From assembly GCF_028389875.1 (NCBI RefSeq), contig NC_084665.1, positions 2,046,001-2,110,000 on the forward strand: DNA of 64,000 nucleotides, read 5' to 3'. The translations under genes and the position numbers were made by a program. Numbering within the stretch: the first letter of the stretch is position 1; every line of letters begins with the position of its first letter. This document shows, one piece after another, positions 1 to 13,000 of this stretch. The notes beneath the pieces were generated by a model that was given only the letters and a program-made list of their open reading frames with translations, had not been told where the DNA came from and did not search any database. This DNA comes from Rhea pennata (taxonomy: Eukaryota; Chordata; Aves; Rheiformes; Rheidae).

Positions 1-953
1 TAGAAAATTTATGTGGAACAGTAACTGCCTGAAACTACTACTTATATTCTTTTGTTCTGTGGCTTTAGTAAAAATTTATGCAGCAGGTTAGGGAAGACAA
101 AAAAACAGTTTACGCAAGTGCACTTAAAATAGACAGAGACTTAATTGTCCTGTGAAATATTTCACAGAGTAGCCTTAAGAGGACATTTGAGCCTGAGAGC
201 TTGTCTTTGTCCCATTCCCATTTCCTTCAGGTACATCAGCTGATCTAATAAAAAATGATTGCAATGTATCACCTTTTCTTAAAAACATTGCTTTAATGAA
301 TTTTTTTCTGTTTTGGTTATTTAGTCTCACTGAGAAACATTAAAATGGCCTAACAGACTCCTGGTAGGACTGTTTAAGATTTGGCTGTTTTTCAAGGCTT
401 CTCAGTTTCTCAAAGTTAAAATGAGAATCTACTAAGTAGAAAGATTTTTATCTTAATCCAAGTGCAGGAATTTAAGATATTTGTATATATAGAGCATACA
501 TATGTATACAGTATAGATGCAATTATAGAAGATTTTTTGTTGAGGAAAGTGTTTATAGAAATAATGCTTCTCAGATAAACAAAACTCGCCAGTGCAATGT
601 ATTTTGCAAGGAAAACCTTCAATCCTTGAGTTTTGTGCGTTTCTGAGATGTAGGTACAGGTGAGGATGCTGTTGGGTTTTGTCACTGAAAAGCCTGAGTC
701 ACCTGTACAGGAACTTGTCTAGAGACCCTTGTGCAACCATGAAGGCTAGCAGTGACACAAGGGAAGTATAGCCAGGAAGCAGGAACAGAAATCCTTGTTT
801 CAGTTACAGGGTAGACTTAGGTCATCTTAAATGGTTGTGTAATCAGTCTGACTAATTTCAAAAGACTTGTCTCAGTAACCAAAACCAATATACATCTGGG
901 CAATTATTCTTTATTTGCTGTAACTGAACCAAGCATTATGATACATGCTTTAG
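1..953 (+). other. XRN2 intron (partial)
   Basis: AT-rich intronic sequence preceding the first in-window exon. No coding, RNA gene or repeat family recognised. Confidence 0.8.
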
Positions 954-1065
954 GCTCCACGTGCAAAAATGAATCAGCAACGATCAAGAAGATTCAGAGC
1001 ATCAAAGGAGGGAATGGAAGCTGCGGAAGAGAAGCAGAAGATAAGACAAGAAATTCTGGCAAAAG
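954..1065 (+). CDS. XRN2: XRN2 exon (human exon 4 equivalent), residues ~106-143
   Basis: Encodes [20 protein letters not shown] onward to the split Gly codon of LAKG. Acceptor is tttag before 954; donor is GTAGAG at 1066. The basic [10 protein letters not shown] stretch is a hallmark of XRN-family nucleases. Ends in phase 1. Confidence 0.95.
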
Positions 1066-4000
1066 GTAGAGTTGTGACCCTATTTGACATTGTTTTTTTC
1101 AAGTGAGAGAATTACCTTTTTTGTTTGGAACCTTTCAGTAAAGTTTCAGTAAAGGATATCTTGTTCAGTGGGTATTTGTGCAATACCAGAGGGAAGGAGG
1201 ATATAGTAAGCCTACAGAAGGATGGATCTGTTTTTTTCCAAAGTTAGAATCTAAGATAAAACAGAACAACTCATTTTTTTCTTCTTTTGTCTCCCTTCCT
1301 GAAATGGGTGTGTGTTGAGTGCTCTTAATTATTTTAGAAAAAAAAAATGAACAGAAGAACAGGAATAAGTGTAGCAGTGGGAAGCTAACCAAAACTCTAT
1401 GGAAGAAAATACAAATGTGTGGGGCGGAGGGGAGAAGATAAGAGTGTTGAGGCTCAAAAGTGAGGTTCAAATGAAAATACTACTAGACTGGAGTAATGAG
1501 CTGCAAGTAAGAGTAGCTGCTGGATAGTGTAATCTCTTTAAACTCAGTGAGGAAACAAAGCTAATGCAACTTTCTAAGAGTGACAATGATAAGACTTGGA
1601 TGAAAGAAGAATGTATATCTGAAACATGCTGGTTGGGTTGGAGAAATAAATTCAGATGACTCTGTAGGAGGAATAGTGCTGCAATCCAATGAGAGGGCCA
1701 TTGTGTAACCTAGTTAGAGATTAAAAAGGCAGGACAAATTTGTGGGTTTTTTTGTTTTTTATTTTTTAACATTTCCTGTAGCACTTCTAGACTACGAAGG
1801 CCCTTTATGAAGCTTAGAGGTGAGAGAATTGGTATAACTGTGTTTGTGAGGCCAGGTGAATAGGTAGTGGAAACATAGGGGAGAATACCTAGGAGAATAA
1901 TTATTTCCTAATGTGTGATCTGGTTTAGCAAGATTAGTTCAGGATCTTTTAGAAGAGTAAATAGTGAAATCCCTTCTCTGAAGCAACAGACAACTTTTGT
2001 AGAAATACTAGTTGCTTTATTTTAAGATGGAGATAGTTAATGAGAGCTCCTTTTTTAAACGAAGTAATTATCAATAAAAGAGTTGATGGTTTTGTGATGC
2101 AAAAGCCTTTTTAATATTCATTTTTGGTTTGCTGTGTTAAATGTGTTCATTGCTCTAGGTGGCATTCTTCCTCCAGAAGAAGTGAAAGAGAGATTTGACA
2201 GCAACTGTATTACCCCAGTAAGTAATCTTGAACTTTAACCTGCAATTGTCAATGTCTGAATGATGCTTTAATTTATTTTCTTCTGTCACTTTTTAGGGAA
2301 CTGAGTTTATGGACAATCTTGCTAAATGTCTCCGCTATTACATTGCTGACCGTTTAAACAGTGACCCAGGTTGGAAAAATTTGACAGTAAGTTCCATGGT
2401 TTCATACTTCAGGAAAATTAAGGTGATCTATCAGGCTGGATTGGGATATTATTGAAGAGTATAAATTTAACAGATTTGCCTTATCTTCAGGCCCTGTGTT
2501 GTTATTAGTAATGGACCGACTTGCACATTCTGCTAGGCATTTCAAAGATGTATTTCCTCGTAATAACACCATCTAACAGAACCATTTGTTTTGATTTCAT
2601 ATGAGCAGCTTTCTTTTAAGAGCAATAATGAGATTTGATATCAGAAGCCACAGTTTGATATAATGAGAGACAGGATTTTGAGAACACTTTTCCTTCCTTG
2701 GGGGGAAGAGTGTCAAGATACATTGTGTATGTGCTCTTTTTTCTACATTTTAACTTTTTTTGCTAGCTCATATAAGCCATTTTTTCTCCTTTATTTGTAG
2801 TGATGGAGTACAGTGAATGACGGGCAACAAAAGGGATTCATATCAGCTTTCTTGCCTTGCTGCACTTCTATATTCTTTGCTCATGTTCCTCAGCTGCTCC
2901 ATCGCCATCAAGTTTTGTTTGTGATAACCCTGTTTGCTCTGTACAAGAGAGCAAAATTATTGAGAGTTTCCGGATGCTGCTGTCTATTTTCCATAGGTTG
3001 ATGTTAAAATGGTCCAATTACAGGGCAGTAGACTCTGCTTAATTCACTTCATCTAATATGAGCTTTGTAAACCCTAATGCTCTTTTGGCATTACTGTGAG
3101 GAACTGTATAAAGTTATAATGTATCAGTGTGTCTGTGAGTTTAGCAGATACAAGGGGAATTTATCTTATTAGTTCCCTGATGCATACTATGATTGTCTTG
3201 ATAATTAATTAGGAAATTTAAAACTCATTAATGATATCTTGACAATTTTTGTGATACTTGAGTCAATGTGTCAGCTTGGTCCAGGAATTAGAAGAGAAGC
3301 TATGTGACATAGTTAACTCACTGCATGAAAAATGAAGGTCTACTTATTGAATCCAAACTCTTGGATAATTCCTTTTTTAATCGTAATGTTTACTTGCAAT
3401 TAGAAATTCAGAATTCAAGTGTTCATAATTCAGAATGAATATACAGTATATGAAGTACATACTTTTCTACTGTGTCAGCATAAATTGTTTATGTGATCTG
3501 TAAATACTTCACAGGTTATTTTGTCTGATGCTAGTGCTCCTGGTGAAGGTGAACATAAAATCATGGATTATATTAGAAGACAAAGAGGTAACATTCAAAT
3601 AAATGCAAGCATTTTATTTTATATTTAAATTATTTTACATGACTTTAAATTGAACAAATATAATTTTCTTTTGTATAGCTCAACCAAACCATGACCCAAA
3701 CACTCATCATTGTCTGTGTGGGGCTGATGGTGAGTTCTCCTCTGCTAGCAATATATCTCATGTTAAATTTTCTTGTGCTGGAAATTCCATGATTCAGTTT
3801 GACTGTCATATTTATGATGTCATCTGCATTTGTGGAAATATCCAGTGTAACTCTGTGTTTTTGAAAGCTCTATTTAATACTTGGGAAAGATCTAGCCTTG
3901 TCTATAGTTGAAAGGCTAATTTTTGCTTAGTTGTATCTTAGTACCTATCCAGGTACTAACCGTTTTGTTAGAAAAATGATTCGGAGTGAGCCTGTGAGTA

Positions 4001-7000
4001 ACCAAATCTTTGTGTTCATACTCATTTAAGATAGATACTTGGCTTTTTAACTCCTTTTCTAAAGGAAAACTTAATAATATTCATCCTTCATTATTTTTAT
4101 TTTTCTCTTTTGATAGCTGATCTAATTATGCTTGGATTAGCGACGCATGAACCAAATTTCACTATAATTAGGGAAGAATTTAAACCAAATAAACCCAAGC
4201 CATGTAGTCTTTGTAACCAGATGGGTCATGAAGTTAAGGATTGCCAAGGCTTGCCCAGAGAAAAACAAGGCAAGGTAAGAATTATCACCATTTGGATAAA
4301 TTCTTTTGATTTATGAAATGATTTGTCTTAATGAGATCTACAAATGGTTCTTGCTGTAGTCTTTGGCCAAAGCATAATATAAATTATGTTGTTGCAATTA
4401 CCTGGCCTGTTTTATTAATAAATAAAAATTGTACTTTTGTAGCACAATAATGTTATGCCAAACCTAAAATCTACACTCCTTTTTCACTGGTGAGAGAAAA
4501 CTGTCTGATATGCAAAATATATGCTTGGTGTAAGTACTTAGGAACCTATGTTTGTGTATCTTTTAACTCCTTTCAAAGTAAGCCTTTAAACTGGGGAAAC
4601 TTTAAGGACAACCTGGATGTAATGCAGATCTTCTGCTTTTTTTTGTAGCACGATCAGTTTGCAGATAGTCTTCCTACCTCCGAACAAGAATTTATCTTCA
4701 TTAGATTAAGTGTTTTGCGAGAGGTATGCAAAAGCAGTTATTACATCTGTTTTGTATAAGAAATGTTTTTAAACTTTATGCATAAAGCTTTCTAATGTCC
4801 TTTTTCTTCTGTTTGTATGTGCTACAGTATTTGGAAAGAGAACTCACTATGGCTAGTTTACCTTTTACTTTTGATTTTGAAAGAAGCATTGATGATTGGG
4901 TCTTTATGTGCTTCTTTGTGGGAAATGACTTTCTTCCTCATCTGCCCTCTTTGGAAATCAGGTATGTGAGAAAACGTTTTCTTTTCCTGCAAATATGCAT
5001 ACAATGGTTTTAAATGAAAAAAAAAATCTAATGCTTTTTTTGTTTGTTTGTAGGGAGGGAGCAATTGATCGCTTGGTTAACATATATAAAAATGTGGTGC
5101 ACAAAACTGGGGTAAATTTAAAAATTTTTTGCATTTTTCTTAAAGAAAAAAATGGATGTTTACTACAAAAGAGTTTTGTTTTTCAACTCTATTTCTTTAT
5201 AATTTACAGGGATACCTCACAGAAAGTGGTTTTGTCAACCTACAGCGAGTCCAGATGATCATGTTAGCTGTTGGAGAAGTCGAAGATAGTATTTTCAGAA
5301 AGAGAAAAGATGATGATGTAATTTTTTCATTGTTACATTCTTGGAGTTTACTTTTGATCACTTGCATTACTGCTAGGCTGTCACATTACTCTAATAGAAT
5401 AACGACTTTGTATTTTGTTGTTATAATCTTTAGTGAATTCCTCAGTGTTTGAAAATGAATTGAGTGTTCCCAGTTGATTTATGTTCCTTGAACTGCAGGA
5501 CCTATTTTGCTTGCTGTAAACCCAAGTAACAGCAGGATGAAAGTTGTATGTTGGTTTTGTTAGTGACTGCAGCTTTTTGAATAGCTGTTATAACAACTAA
5601 ACAGGAATTGTTTTGTACCCTGCTGCAACCTATGGGAGTGCTGGCAGCAAACAGTGGTAAAGCACTAAATATGAATGCAAAATGCATTTTTGCCTTGCTA
5701 GTACTTCTATCTTGTAAGATTTGACTACCAATTTTTGTTCTTTTGGTGTGTCTCTGAAGTATGTCTGTTCAGTCTTCTGCAGACACACGCAAACTTTGTG
5801 ACCTGGGAGACATGCTAGGATTAGAGAGGTGCTAAGCCTGTACTGTTTTTTTCTCTGGAAAGACAGAAGGTGCTGACTCTGGCTGCATTGATGTAACTGT
5901 GTGGGATGTACTGATTTTGGAGGGCAGGCAGTGCTTGTTTGCATTTGTTTGAAAGAGATGGTCAGACCCATTGTGTATGTTCTGTAGAGTTCAAGGTTTG
6001 GCATATCTCAGTCTCTTCTCTCCCCCGGTAGTATTCTCATTATAAGTAGACTTTAAGTTAAATTCTTGCAGACCTGTCTTTAAAACAACTTGTTTTTTAA
6101 AAAAAATACTGCTTATTTTGTCAGTAGCTTTATATTTTTCAGCAGCTTAAAAAGATGTTGAAAATAACTCTACATATTACAGCATTTCTTCTGGCTGAGA
6201 GGTGTGTTTTGTATATCCTAGGTCTTTGTATATGCAGCTTATTCATTAAGTATAGGAAATAAAAAGCACCTTTTGAACAAAGGAAGAGAACTATATCTAA
6301 TATCTAGTCAAAAAATGCTGTACCGGTGCTTGCAAAATATTTTGTTTATAACAACTCCAACCTATGTGTCTCTTGAAGTGGAAATGCCGATTTGATGTTC
6401 AAATTTTCAGTATCCTTGACCAAGAGTAATAAGTATCTTTTAGAGCTTCATCTTGCCCATTTCTAGGACTTTAATGTTTCTTCTATTTTTTTGTTTGTTT
6501 CTTTGTATTGTTTTCATTTATTTTTGAGTAATTCCAGTCCAAACAAGGAGCTTGTCTGTGCATTATCACCCGAAGCCCTTTGATACCAATGTCACTTTCA
6601 ATTAAAATTGCCAGTGGGCTGCTACAACTCAGGTTTTCCATCTATAAGTTTGAAGACCTAGTAGTTGTGGCAAAACTGAGCAGGGAATATAAGCCATAAT
6701 GGGCACCGTGGGGCTTTGAATACACAGCTATTTTTTTCCATAGTTTTTCCATGTATAGCAGAAATTTCTATCCCATTTCTGTTGGATTTAGAGAGATAAG
6801 AACTGACCTGTATTTTATTCGGAACAGTACATCAAAATCTTGTGGTTATTTTAGCTGGTAGAGGATTGTAATGCAGTATTTTTTCAAGAGGCCTTATGCT
6901 TGACTGACTTTATTTCTCTTTATTCTCTACTTAGGACAACTTCAAAAGACGGCAAAAAGAAAAAAGAAAAAGAATGAAGGTACATTTATTCCTTTCACAA

Positions 7001-10000
7001 TGCAAAAAAACACTAGCAGTAATTAAAATATATACTATAGCTTTCAGTAAATGTGAGTTGAAGGTGCAATTGTAATCACAGAATTTTGGAGCTGTGCTTA
7101 CAGGTTTTTGTTTGCATAGCTTTTTGTAAGCTGGAGCTTTGAATGGAGGAATTGCAATTAAGAAGCCTTTAACATACATGTTAGAGGCTTTTTAAATTGG
7201 GAAAGAGAGGAGAGAATAGAAGGTGCCCAACGGTAGCTGTGTTGTGTCCTTGAAATGTAGATATATCTACACTTTCATGATCATTTTGTGGTCCTTTGCC
7301 ATGCTAACTGTACAGGAGTTGCTTTTCCATGTATAGATATAAGTATTGTCAGCAACTGTATTGTGTTCAGGTCAAGGTGCTCTAATGGATATTAGTTTAA
7401 GGTGTTGAGTTTAAATGTGTATAAGAGTTTGCATTGATTTGCTTGTTTAAAGGCATGCATTCCAAAAAAGCAAACAATGTTTTCCTCACAGTATTCAGAC
7501 ATTCTGCCTATAAGCAAGTCAATGTCGCCAGATTTCTCATAAGAGAAATGTTAATTCCTGTGGGAGCATGTTTGTTCTTTCTGACTCATGTAATCTGAAT
7601 TTTTTAAAATCACATTATTGCAAAGTTGTTGAGGTTTATTTTTCTATGCATGAAATGTTTGGATATTTTAAAAATGGGTTCTTACATGTTCTTTTCAGTG
7701 TAGCTTTGTTCTTGGGTAGGACACTCGGATAAGTGTAACTTCCAAAATTTTCAAGTTATATGATGTCCCTACTCTGCTATCCATATCCTGTGTTTATTTT
7801 TTAAATTAGTTATTATCTGACTATCTCTATTAGAATGAAAGAGGTTATTCACTTTGCTTACAAAGAGTCCTTTTTTTCAAACTAAGTTAAATGGAGTCTC
7901 GTCCCCCCCCCCAAAAAAAAAAAAAAAAATAAAGTCTTTCAATCCATGAAGAACTTCAGCACAAAATACTGGGTGTTCTTGTTTTGTTTGTTCTTTTGAA
8001 AAAAACTTAATAAACTATAGGAATATAAGGGTCTTGCTTGTAAGTGCCATCTTATGTCTGGATAAGATTTTGTTAGTCGTAAGTGATTTAAGCTGAGCTG
8101 AGTGAATATTTGATTGAATTATGCTTGGTTTATATTAAGTATGTTTAGCTGAAAATTGTGATAGAGCATCATCACGTATGCTTTGGAGATTACACCCCTC
8201 TTTCAGTATACATGTGTATATTTATTTTTTAGCGAGATCATCCTTCTTTTATTCCTGGTGGACAATTTTCCCCTCAAGCTCTGGGAAATCGATCTAGTCC
8301 TCAGGCAATCAGCAACCCTCGACAGACAGCCTTTGAAATGAGAATGCAGGACCGACAGAATTCTGTAAGTAGATGTTTAAAGGTATTTAAGAATAGAAGG
8401 AGAAATAATCATATCCTGTGTAATTCTGGATGCCTTATTCTCTGCCATGTCAAGTTTGTTTTGAAAAACAGATTTTTTTTTAATTGTGTTTTTCAAGGTA
8501 ATGGCTCTTACTGACTGATTTCCTGGAGACTACTTGAATAAAATTGTGTTCTTCATTTTAATGTTTGAAATGACATTGCTTGTTAAATGTTTCTGGAAAG
8601 TCAAATTGGAGGCAAATGTATCCAAATCAAATATAGCACATATTTATTACCATCAAACTTATTCGACACTTGTGAAAGTGAACTTGCTTGTGAATATAAG
8701 TTTAGGACCTTTCTCTGTATGTTTGTGAGAGAGACAAACAGAAATTCCAAATTGGAAATGTTCTTTTAATTTTAAAAATTTCCTTTTATTTCTTTTAGAA
8801 TTTATGATTATCTATCTATGCTGCAGACCAATTCAGTTATTAATTTTCTGAAGGGGCTTCCTGTCTCTCAGTGGTGTTGAGAATTGGTAAAATAACCTAA
8901 GAATTGCTGACCTATAGCTTGGTCATACTGAGACTGTTAATTTTAGGCCCAGTTTTCTGTGCTTCAGAGGGTGAGTGACACATATGTAGAGTATGTGCAT
9001 TTTGTTCATTTGTTTTACTGGTCATTGTAGGCATAAAGAGTTTATTTTAGGCAGGAAATTGAAAGGCCTGTATATATGAAAAACTATGCAAGTGTGGTGT
9101 TCTTGTATATTATAAAAACTTCAGTACTGGGTTATTTCATTTTCTTTACAGTTCCTGGGTTATTAACATATTATTGAACATGTTAACTCTCAGGTTTTTC
9201 TTCCCATGCTCCTGTGTTCACTAAAGTTTGGCCCCCTGATAGTTTTAAGCTTTGCATGTGAGCAGAGATTAGTTTTGTTTAATGGTTTGTTTTTGTTCTT
9301 TGTACGTTCAATTTAAAAACTTCTTGGTTCTTTTTTCTCTATAATGTCCTTTCTAGGAAAAAAGGATCTCTGGGCATGGTCAGCTTTCAGAGAACCAGGC
9401 AGCTTACTCTGTAACTGTTAACTGAGGGAAGAAGAGGGGTATCTAAAATGCCAGTTTTATGAAGATACAAAATATGTCCCAAACTCTAGGCCAAAGCTTA
9501 GACTTGAGTAGTAACAGTAAGATTCTTATCACTACATGAAAAATACCAGTGATGAGTTTTTGATTCATTCATATGATTCTGGGTGATATCAGAACTACCT
9601 TCCTCTGAATCTAACTTATATTTTCATATCTCTAAATTACTTTTTTTGGTATTACCCTTTGTAGTTTATGTTTCAGTTTTAGCTTGATCAATGTTAGAAC
9701 CAGGTTGTAGTTCAATACAAGCTAGAAAGAAAAGGAAAACTTACTCTCCTGCCTCATGAGATGTTGTGAAGCTGAATGTGCTGTTTTTCTCCCTCCTCTT
9801 GTTGGTACCTACAGTAGCAATGAGGCTGGTAAATAGATACTTGAGGCCAGACTTGCAGTAACCTAAGTCTGTGAGACTGAATCTTTCAAGAAAATCAAGG
9901 GGTTAATCTACTGTGTTTTGGAAGAATTGTTTTCCCTAGAAGACATTTTTCAGCAGGAAGAATGTTTTAGTTTTTTTCCTGTGCTTTGTATTTAGATCTG

Positions 10001-13000
10001 TATAAAACTGCACACAGGTCAGCATTTTTTTACTCTTTAGTGGAGTGGAGCAGATCAGTAGTAATCTATTTTATCCAGGTGTTGCTTGTGATTTAGATTG
10101 AATAACGACTTGCACGTACACAGGACTTATTCATTGCCATAGAACTTACCTGGAAGGTTAAGATGGTGTCTGTGAATAGTACAGAATAATTTAATTTAGC
10201 TGCCATTAATCAGTGTGTCAAAAGAAGCACATGCAAAATACAGCACCATTTCCACCTGCATATGTTTTTCCCCTGAGTCTTATGTCTCTTCTGGTCAGTT
10301 CTCACAATGTCTAGTGTCCCATTTAATTTTCAGTACTTTGCTTTAGCAGTATTTTTAGATGAAGATCGTGATCCTTAATAATAATCATCTCTGTACGAGG
10401 TGACTTAAGTGTCTGTGTATAATACATATATATGCATTTATATTTTGGAAAATTGATTTGAATATCTATGGATTTGGGGAACTACTTTCACTTTCCAAAA
10501 GATTGCCTGTTGACAGGGAGAGGGAAACTTAGAAGAAATTTTTGAAGAGGTATCAATAAGTGATGGAGAACTGGAAATAAACTGAGTGCTCTATTAGCTG
10601 CCTTGCTTGTTGACTTCTGATAACAGTTATGACAAATGTTCTCTTTTTATTCATAACTTTTCAACCAAGCAGTGAACAGACTTTTGAGTAAGGTTTTTTC
10701 ATCATAAAGATGTATTTTCTGTCTTTCAAGCCTAAGTAAATACAATTTGCAGTTTAAAAGTGTAGCTAATGCTACTTTTCCCTTTTACTCTTGAAACTTT
10801 TGTACATGGGTTAAGCAACTTATTTCTTTTAGGGAAGCTACATACCTGTTTTATCTTGAGTTTTCTTTTAAAATACAATGTTTTGTTTCATTGCAATGAT
10901 TTATCTTAAATATGTTTTGTGGAAGTGGAAGAATGATTGTTTTATTTTTAGTCTGTATACAGTCCATGCAAAAAATACATAATTTTAAAAATAGTTTAAA
11001 AGATCAGCTGTGACAAAACCTAGAGTGTTTGTACTAGTTCTGACTAGCAAGCGGCTTTTGCACAGTAGTCTGCACATACGGCACCTTTTTGCTGTCACTG
11101 TAAAAAGGTGTCATAACATAAGCTCTGGGACTAGAGACAAGAGTTGTATTCCAAAGGCTTATTTTGGGTACGTAAAAGTGTCTGTGTTTTGTCAATTTAT
11201 ACCGTTTTGTTCATTGTATCTTTTTCTTTCAAAAAAAAAGTAATGAATTCTTTGGCTGTAGATCTGAGTGCCTTCCTACAAGGACATATTTTTTTTGTTT
11301 GTTTGTGTTTTTTTTAGAATTTTGTACCATTTAGCTGGAGCTTTTGGGTAACTAAAAATAATGTACATTATTTTTCTTTATCACAAAACTGTTAATTTTA
11401 GCTAGCTTGAATTTAAAATGCCTAATAAATCCTTTTTCCCTCTCCCCCCTCCCTCCCATTTATGTGCAATAATTATGAACCTAGACAACTTCATCTCCAA
11501 ATACCAGTCTCACTTCTGATGGCACCCCATCTCCAGCAGGAGGAATTAAGCGAAAAGCTGAAGATAGTGACAGTGAACCTGAGCCGGAGGATAATATCAG
11601 GTGAAGCCAATTTTTGTAGCACTTTACTAGCAAATTGCTGGGATAGATGCAGTCTAATTAATGCCATTTAGCTTAGAGCAGCAGTGCCTTCAGATGCTTT
11701 TCTATGATCTTTTTATCCACCAGTAATTAATGTGGAGGGTTAGAATATTCAGTAAATTCCAGTGAGATGCGTAAGCTATAGCTGTTAAATCTAAGTATCT
11801 AGATTAGTATGCGTACGGGTTTACATCCTCCAAGCCACTACTCCCTTTGAGACCAAGCACTAGATTGGCTAGACATTCAATTCACTGTTCAGCTTTGATT
11901 ATGTGAGCTGAATGTGGCTGTTTTGCAGTTGAATGTTTAAGCTATTTAACCCATAAAATTCAGTTATGTTAACATGCACGGCATTACTTATCTTGACTAT
12001 CATAATCTTACTTCCTTGATCTTTGATTTGTAATAGACCTGGTTTTGACTATGAAGAATTCTTCTTAGGACAGCTGTTCTGCAGATTAATAAGAGATAGA
12101 AATTAGAGAGTTAATTGAATTGATGTGAATTAACAGTCGGTGTGAGTTTACTTAACCTTTATATCGTGATTAAAACCTTAAGGTCTTAAAATTCTTTTTA
12201 TCTCATAACTTGTTTAAATTTCTGTCATGATAAATGCAACCAGTAGATTTTTTTCTACAGAGTGAAGGGACATTGGCATGGAGAAACAAAAGGTTATTTA
12301 TTGTGAAGGATTGATCACTAGTGTTTTGCAGTGTTGTCATGACATTTGTTACATCTATCCCATTAGATTTTCTAGTAGTAAATATTCTAGTTGTCATTTA
12401 TTTTTTCCTGTGCATGTAGATCCAAATGGATTATGTTTTTTTTATTCTCTTTTTTAAGCCAACAAGCAAGAAATTTCTATCTAAAATCAGGATAAATTTT
12501 AATATTGGTTACCATTTGAATTTTAGCTGAGACTCTGAAAGGTTTTTAGCAGTTATAGCAACCAGTATGAATGAACCATGGTGTTTTATAAGTTGCTCTA
12601 GTTTTGGCAAGTTTGGTACTGTCAACCAAAAGGATATGTGACATCCGTTATTTAAGTTGTTCTGTAGATCATCATACTTGCTCAGATCTTTGCCCCCCTC
12701 CCCCCCTTTTTTTTTTTTGAATGAATGGATGAAAGGCACAGAAGTGATTTTCATTGTGTTGGGAAATGGTGAACAAGCTTATTTTCTAGGACTGTATCAA
12801 GTTATATTTGAATCAGAATGGAATTTGATTTAAAATAAATAGTAATGTGAAAATGATTCTTCCTAAATAAAAACAACTGCTTAAATAGGCTAGACGCAGA
12901 GTTGTTGTTTACCAAAATGTATTTTGCATTTAGAATGTCTTTCAAACTAGAACAAATAGTTGTAGTAAGTGAACAGACTGGGTTTTTTTGTTACGTTACG

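Noticed and set aside
4110..4316. Stand-alone small zinc-knuckle gene
   Set aside because: It is XRN2 exon 4117-4274 read through both splice sites.
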